Source: Rhypophila decipiens (lineage: Eukaryota; Ascomycota; Sordariomycetes; Sordariales; Naviculisporaceae). From it: a stretch of 64,000 nucleotides of DNA. The notes under the pieces are model-generated. The model did no database searches and was not told the DNA's origin. It was given only the letters and a program-made list of their open reading frames with translations. A program made the position numbers and the translations under genes. The stretch is taken from assembly GCA_033297075.1 (NCBI GenBank), contig MU858048.1:558001-622000 (forward strand). The letters are read 5' to 3'. Below are positions 57,952-64,000 of the stretch, piece after piece (position 1 is the first letter of the stretch; each line of letters opens with the position of its first letter).

Positions 57952-58588
57952 GAGGCCATTTATTGTAAGGTATTTCAAGTCTCATTGATCTAAGGGCCGA
58001 TATTTCCGAGATCGAACTGAGATGTAGTCCGGGCCAAGACATCCAGCAGGGTAGGTAGCAATGACGAATATAACCGGGCGGGGAGGTGAGGTGGCGATCT
58101 CCAAGACACGTGCAACCCTTTAACCGGACAAGTTCCTGGTGAACCGTACCGGCGGCCGGGTAGGAGGAATATAGCATTCTTGGGCCTTATGCAATTGCTG
58201 GTTCGGCTGAATGAAGATCTCTGTTGCCTCCCGATCTTGAGGGGGCGTTACACCCATTGGAGGGCGGAGGATGCAGTGAGTTACCACACAGCATTAGACC
58301 GTGCAATATACAGCTGCGATTGAGCGTGCCTTAATATATTCCACGGGACGAGTCTAATTGAGATGTGTTTCCGTCCCCACGGAGCTGGGTAATTCAGTGG
58401 AGGTGTCCGCGATTCCGCGTCATGGGTTCGCGTTGTTGCTCTTGATTAAAAGGAGGACCATGCCCGTCCTTTGGATCGTGTCCGTCCTTTCTCTTTATCT
58501 CCTCTGTCCGTGAGAAGATCGCAGTCTTCCCTATCCGGCTATAGCCTTTACTTGAATCTTATCTGTAAAGCTGAAGCTCTTGCCTACC
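57952..58588. promoter_or_regulatory. Promoter region of the xylanase gene
   Basis: 637-bp spacer between two genes on the same strand. No gene is seen. It ends in a CT-rich leader just before the xylanase ATG (CTACCATG context). Specific activator sites are not assigned. Confidence 0.45.
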
Positions 58589-59692
58589 ATGCGTCTCACC
58601 TCCCCCGTCCTCGGGGTAGCAGCAGCAGCCCTCCTGCCCATGCTAGCCACAGCCCAACTCGACTACTGGGCCAAAAAGACAGGCATGATGTACTACGGAG
58701 CAGCAACCGACACGCCCGGCCAGCGCGAACGAGCAGGCTACGAAGCACAGTACGCAAAATACGACGAGATCCTCAAGGACCCCAAGCAATTCGGCCAGAC
58801 GACGCCGACCAACGGCATGAAGTGGCTCTTCACCGAGCCCGAGCCGGGCGTGTTCAACTACACCGAGGGCGACTTTGTCGCGAACCTGGCCAAAGACACG
58901 GGCAAGATCCTGCGCTGCCACGCGCTGGTCTGGCATTCTCAGCTCGCGCCGTGGGTCGAGGCGCGGACGAACTGGACTAAGGCAGAGATGCGCGAGGTTA
59001 TTACAAGGCATATCACGAATGTTGCTGGGTACTGGAAGGGGCAGTGCTATGCGTGGGATGTCGTCAACGAGGCGCTCGACGAGGATGGGAGCTATCGCAA
59101 GAGCGTGTTTTATAATGTGCTCGGGGAGGAGTATATCAAGCTTGCGTTTGAGGTTACCGCGCGGGTGGACCCGGGGACGAAGTTGTATTATAACGATTAC
59201 GGGATTGAAAGGCCTGCGAGCGTCAAGACTGCGGGTGCAAAGAGGCTGGTGCAGATGTTGAAAGATGCTGGGGTGAGGATTGATGGGGTGGGTATGCAGG
59301 CGCATTTGCACGCTGATAATCACCCCACTGCGGAAGATCACGAGAATACCATGCGCCAGTATCTTGAGCTTGTCGAGGAGGTGGCGTTCACCGAGCTTGA
59401 TGTCAGAATTACGGATCCTGCGAATGAGACTAGCTTGGAGTGGCAGAAGGATAGTTATGTCCAGGTTGCGAAGGCTTGTGCGAAGGTGAAGGGGTGTGTT
59501 GGGATTACGGTCTGGGACTTTTATGATCCGTTTAGCTGGGTGCCGTATACCTTTCCCGGCAAGGGGGCTGCGGGATTGTGGTTTGAGGACTTTACGGAGC
59601 ATCCTGCTGTTCAGGGGGTTGTGCAGACGCTCAAGGGGCTTGTTTGTGGGTCGAGGAAGAAGAGGGGATTGCGGAAGAGGGTTGAGGCTTGA
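58589..59692 (+). CDS. GH10 endo-1,4-beta-xylanase, secreted
   Basis: A 367-aa intronless protein; the ATG at 58589 (MRLTSPVLGVAAA) is chosen over an upstream TTG. Residues 1 to about 22 are a signal peptide ending ATAQ. The GH10 barrel follows with TPTNGMKW, the acid/base Glu161 in WDVVNEALD, the nucleophile Glu269 in FTELDVRI, and the late WDFYDPFSW. It cleaves internal beta-1,4 bonds of xylan outside the cell. There is no carbohydrate-binding module; the end is a short basic tail (SRKKRGLRKRVEA) that may be trimmed. Potential N-glycosylation sites (NYT, NWT, NET) are present. Family is certain; the loss of introns usual in GH10 genes is not itself unusual enough to imply transfer. Confidence 0.96.
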   Translation: MRLTSPVLGVAAAALLPMLATAQLDYWAKKTGMMYYGAATDTPGQRERAGYEAQYAKYDEILKDPKQFGQTTPTNGMKWLFTEPEPGVFNYTEGDFVANLAKDTGKILRCHALVWHSQLAPWVEARTNWTKAEMREVITRHITNVAGYWKGQCYAWDVVNEALDEDGSYRKSVFYNVLGEEYIKLAFEVTARVDPGTKLYYNDYGIERPASVKTAGAKRLVQMLKDAGVRIDGVGMQAHLHADNHPTAEDHENTMRQYLELVEEVAFTELDVRITDPANETSLEWQKDSYVQVAKACAKVKGCVGITVWDFYDPFSWVPYTFPGKGAAGLWFEDFTEHPAVQGVVQTLKGLVCGSRKKRGLRKRVEA

Positions 59693-62600
59693 TGAGGGGG
59701 GTTATGGGGAGGTGTGTAAAGATGGGAGTGAGGCCTGAGTATTCTTGAGTAAATATTGGAAGATTTAACTCGTATCCCCATTCTGATGTAAATGTGCTGG
59801 TGTGACCTACGTTGGTATGTTCTCTGTGTTTGGACGTTGCACGTTCTTTCTGTCTAGTTGCATTTGGCTCGAGTTCCGACTGTCTCCCAAGGAAGCAAGT
59901 GTTGCTAATTATGTGCCTGTTTCCCACTTGCTCATGGAGTCTGTTGTCTAGAGCGGAGTCGAGAGCTAGGATGGCTGTGTCGGAAGGAAGGCGAGAACCA
60001 GACATCCCGTGGACGAATGGAGCAGTAGAATGTACTTGTTCAAAACCGGTACATCACCTGGACTTGCCCTGATAACAACTATCCTGCCCAGATTGGACAG
60101 GAAGAATTTACTTTTGTTGTGATGTATGATTGGTTGGTTGAGCTGTATCATGATGATGGTTATCCAACTCCATGGCGGTTCCTGGTTATGTATCAAACTT
60201 CAAGATGTGTCTGCCCTTTGTGATGAACTTGCCGCTGGGCAGTGGCGCTATCTCAATGTGTTGGATTCACTATTTCGAGTCTTGGTTGAGTTCATGATTG
60301 GCTCGCGGAATTTTGTGCAGGTGCCACGATTAAACATTCTTCTCGGCGTCATAGGGCTTGGGATCGAGGTGTTTCTCTCTGTTACGGATGTCGCTTCTAG
60401 ATAGGGACAAGCATTGTTGATTCGATGCAGATACCACATCAGCCAGCCATAACTGAGGCTGAACTTTGGTTACTGAAGCAACCCATTCTGATCCGAGTAT
60501 TTCCAATTGTGTTGGGGCAGGCCTTAAACATGTATGAGGCAGCCAGTTCAAACTGCTCAGTGGTAAGACAGTGGGACCCGAGTAGCCGGCATGAACAGAT
60601 CGTGTGGATGGGATGACTGGACACAGTCACGACAGTGTCGACTATCATGAATAAAATATCTCTGGTCCGTTCAGCAGTTCATGATGTCGGTCCCTGACTG
60701 GCTGGCGGACTGGCATCACGAAGAAAGCCGAAGCCGAAGAAGCCCCTCGTCGTAAAGCTTCTGTGGCACAAAAGGAAAAGGGGGTAAAGCAAGCAGCCAT
60801 TGAGATTCATCAGCTGCCTGCCTGTTCAACATCCAAGGCCGGATCATAAAAAGGGGCCAAGGAAACACAATCGGAATACCGCCCTTACCCACATGACAGC
60901 AGCATGACAATGAATTGTCCCGTGTGAGAATTCCATCTTGTTGGTCCACATGCATGAATTCGTTACGTGAATTTCCGAGCATCATAACAACCAGTAGAGA
61001 AGTTGAAACAACAAATGCACGTAATATGTCGAAAGCCGGAAGGAGCAAAGAGGTCTCGGCTGGTACCATATGTTTCCAACGTAAGCCGGAAGCAAGAGCG
61101 GGCTGGCTGACTTTCTGACCTGCGCCAAAGATCCAACCAACCATTCATCGAAGAGCATGTTGTGTACTCCGAGTCGAAGATTCACCGCCTCGAAAGTACA
61201 AACCGCCCATCTGGATAATCTGGCATTAGTCTCCCCAAAGAGCTGGTAAATTGAACGAACCAGAGCGTCGGGACGGCTAGAAACGTACAACACATGCCGG
61301 GACTTCCAAACACGCCACTTCCAAAAGTGCACCTTCCATACAGCGAATCACTATTCACATGCAGTGTTCCATGTGGAATTCTGAACCTGAACCTTCAGTG
61401 GGCCAGAATGCACCGTATGTACAGTGCTGCAGTGATTTGAACCAATCCGCCGACGATAACGGCCCGCAGCGGCGTCACTTCCTGCCGTCACTCATGCAGT
61501 GAGCAGCACCTGCAAGCCAGCACGTGTGTGGCTCAACCGTCGTACATGACTGGACATTAAAATACTTTCCCGAGGTTCTGATAGTAAAGCAAAATACACC
61601 AAGAACGGATGGGGGCTGAAAGATGAAAGAGCTTGCTAATCCTTTGAGTGTTCAAGCTGTCAGTTGACTTTGCTCTTATATCCTCTTAGGTACGGTATGC
61701 TTATAACTGTACATACATATCTTCGTTTGATTTTTTTGGACGGTCACCAGCATGAAGCAAGTACATGTACCACGGCCTCATGGTCTCACTCAGTATGTAT
61801 CTTCTGCTCACGTTTGACGGACACATACAAGATATCTCGCTCTCTCCCGCCTTGAGCCCCCAAGTAAGTAAGCAAGCGGGTACAACCTAAGAAGTAATCG
61901 CCGAGCTCGGACAGATCAAGTAGGAAAAGCTGGACTGGAATTCCATCCGCCTTTCTAGTTGATTTAATCGTTTCGTCCGGGTGACACAGCGTCGTGACGT
62001 CCCGTCCCTCACTGCATGTAGGTGCTTATGGGATATTATATATCCCCGACCGGTGATGGCCCCCAACCTGCAATCGGGAGGATAGATTTCACTTGGAGCA
62101 CAAGCGGGAAGGATGAGTGGAAACGAGGTCAGATATATAGAGAAGAATAGTGACCCTTCAAGAGCTTCAACGTGCCGGTGTCGTGCCGTCATCTCGGACC
62201 GCCTCTCGCAAAGTTAATCGTTCATTGATGGACTACTTACTCGGGCCACTTTCTCACTTACAGATGATGCTGACCCATACATAGGTAGTGCCATTCCATG
62301 TCTGCAGCAGAGACTTGGCCCCTGATCCGGGCATGAAGATGAACATGAACTTGCTTGCCGAGAGAGTTAAAAGTCCGAGTTGTCGATATCTGAGATGGAT
62401 ACTCACAACTTTTCGCAGCGAAGAGCGGTTCCGTCAGCACGGAATCAACGCCGCTAAAGTACAAACTCAAACCGAGCTGATAATGGAACTGTTACACGAT
62501 AAGGGAGCAGTTACACCATAAAGGACCCGACATTGACAAAGACACATGGAAAATGGAAAATGGAATTTGGAACATGGAAGCTTTTACCTACCCAAAGGGG

Positions 62601-64000
62601 GAAATTCCCCGAGTGTCTGTCAGACGGCCATCGGTCCGGAGTCGGGACATAAAAACAATGGATGACATTCGAATTCCTGACTTCAAGTGAAAAGTGTGAT
62701 GTAACAGGAAACATTAAACATGATCTTTGAAACCTCATTGACGGGATGTTTTGTGGCAAACGGCCCAATCACCTTTACATACCAAACTGTTCAGAGAGGG
62801 TCATGCATGGTATAGCAACTGGTGATATAGGATGGCAGAGATGACGATCCATGTAACCAATGGGACACGAAAGATTGACACCAGGTAGTGAGTGTACCTG
62901 CACACCAAAGGTAGGAATTCTCAAGTCTTCCAGAACATATGAATCCAGAAGAGGACATATGCTGCATGTTTCGACGACATTTTGAAACCATACATGTAAT
63001 CACTTCCACTGGACAGGTTCAGATGCAGGTAATAGAAGGCGTTACTTGTGATATGTGTAATTGTAATAATTTGTTTTGAGAAAGCTCTCGATTTGAGCTT
63101 CTGTCCTTGATACGTTCTGTATCCATTGCCTTCCAGGCTCCGACCTTGCCTAATGTGGATATTCCTTCCTTTTCTGCCTTCCTCCCAATATGTAATATAT
63201 TTCCCAGTGGTATCATTTGGTAACTGTGCCTTCCATTCCTGGTCCCAATCGCAACGGGTACCTAATAGGTACCAAGTACAGTACATACAAAATGAAAAAG
63301 GTTCCAATTTCTCGCACATATTAAGTGAACTTGGAATCCTTCGTGTTTCAATTTTTCCCTTTGGCAATCTCCTGGGGGAGGTGGATAGTAAATAAAGAAA
63401 AGATATAGTAATAAGTAGTAGTAAGAGTACTACCTGCTGGTAGTACTGATGAAAGGGTACGTAGTAATGATAGGCCGTTGAGACATACAGTGATGCACAA
63501 GATGATGGTATGGTGTAAAGAAAAAGCCGCCAACTCCGGGTATGGCTTGTAACAAACAAAAAGAACAAGTTTGATGCAAGTAAATAAATTCGATAAATGG
63601 AGTTACAAGAAATAAAGCGCTCGATGCGAGGATGATGTACTTGAGACCATCAAATGGTTCAGACATGTATCCAAATGATATGATTGATGTGCTAATACAA
63701 TGAGGCTGAATGAGTAAAAAAAGACAAGACAGTACAATGCTGAATTGAATAATTCGTCATCAAGAGAAAACAAAATGCAACTTCAAGGAGGGTATAAGGG
63801 TCGGCCGTTGGCATCGTAAGATGGAATAAACAAAATAAAAAGTAACACAGTAAGATATGTCGTACATGACATAATGTGGTATCAAGAAGAGAAGATGAAT
63901 GATAAAAAAACTAATATGGAATCAAGGGGCTTGTTGCCTGCAAAACAAGAGCTACAAGAATTGAAATTGCCAGTGTTGCGACAGGCGGTATTGACGGAAT
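59693..64000. other. 4.3 kb region without a recognisable gene
   Basis: Frames on both strands are short or start only at TTG/GTG, and none has a domain. The longest (215 codons on the minus strand, 62921-63568) is a Tyr/Leu/Ser-rich read-through of AT-rich DNA. CCTAATAGGTACC-like and GTACAGTACATAC words recur near 63260-63290. No tRNA or transposon ends are seen. Confidence 0.5.

Noticed and set aside
58643..59602. 319-codon minus-strand frame opposite the xylanase
   Set aside because: Shadow of the GH10 gene, caused by its GC-rich codon use; the sense frame has all GH10 catalytic motifs.
60716..61332. Overlapping minus-strand frames of 142 and 116 codons
   Set aside because: No domain, the frames conflict with each other, and no splice signals join them into one protein.
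62921..63568. 215-codon minus-strand frame near the right end
   Set aside because: Composition is that of translated AT-rich spacer; no domain, no plausible splice partners and no good start context.

Overview
The window reads as filamentous ascomycete (Pezizomycotina) nuclear DNA. Genes are split by introns of about 50-120 bp with GT-AG ends and CTAAC-like branch sites, and two nuclear tRNA genes are present. Several genes belong to families typical of these fungi: a SamB/Mub1 MYND protein, a group II G-alpha, fungal NACHT and DUF7580 proteins, and secreted or membrane-anchored glycosidases. Short CCTAGGTA/GGTAGGTACC words and TACGGAGTAC-like motifs are scattered between genes, which I associate with Sordariomycete-like genomes; the class and species cannot be fixed from the sequence alone.

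Layout. 0-15.5 kb: the 3' part of a GH78 alpha-L-rhamnosidase-like gene, samB on the opposite strand, a 5.6 kb stretch without a gene, tRNA-Ser(AGA), a two-span membrane protein, and a divergently transcribed Zrg17-type CDF zinc transporter. 15.5-17.9 kb: a tRNA 5' fragment and a decayed, tandemly duplicated low-complexity locus. 17.9-26.7 kb: an accessory enzyme block with a 2-oxoglutarate/Fe(II) oxygenase, an M20D amidohydrolase, a membrane-anchored haem-oxygenase-like (diiron-type) oxidase and a divergent tyrosyl-tRNA-synthetase-like protein. 27.5-35.6 kb: an NLR/incompatibility-style block with a DUF7580 gene broken by a 19-bp tandem duplication, an acuF-type C2H2 protein and a 1170-aa NACHT protein. 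36-44 kb: tRNA-Arg(CCG) with an 11-nt intron, a membrane-anchored GH3 beta-glucosidase and a group II G-alpha gene with a GC-AG intron. 44-50 kb: no gene recognised. 50-60 kb: spermidine synthase, an omega-amidase-type nitrilase, a short insert of bacterial (probably actinobacterial) DNA, a large disordered repeat protein and a GH10 xylanase. 60-64 kb: no gene recognised.

The strongest candidate for something new is the TyrRS-like protein at 24968-26720. It keeps the class I signature motifs (PHVGY and KMSSS) but has lost the residues that canonical TyrRS uses to recognise the tyrosine hydroxyl: Tyr is Leu48, Asp is Ala199, and the nearby amino-group-binding Tyr is Cys192. These are the sites changed in laboratory TyrRS variants that accept non-tyrosine amino acids. 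Its neighbours are three oxidative or hydrolytic enzymes, so the block may make, modify or give resistance to an aromatic amino-acid-like compound. That last step is inference.

The second notable item is the bacterial insert at about 54.07-54.78 kb. It holds a frameshifted internal fragment of polyphosphate kinase 1 facing an intact phosphinothricin-acetyltransferase-like GNAT gene, inside otherwise fungal sequence.
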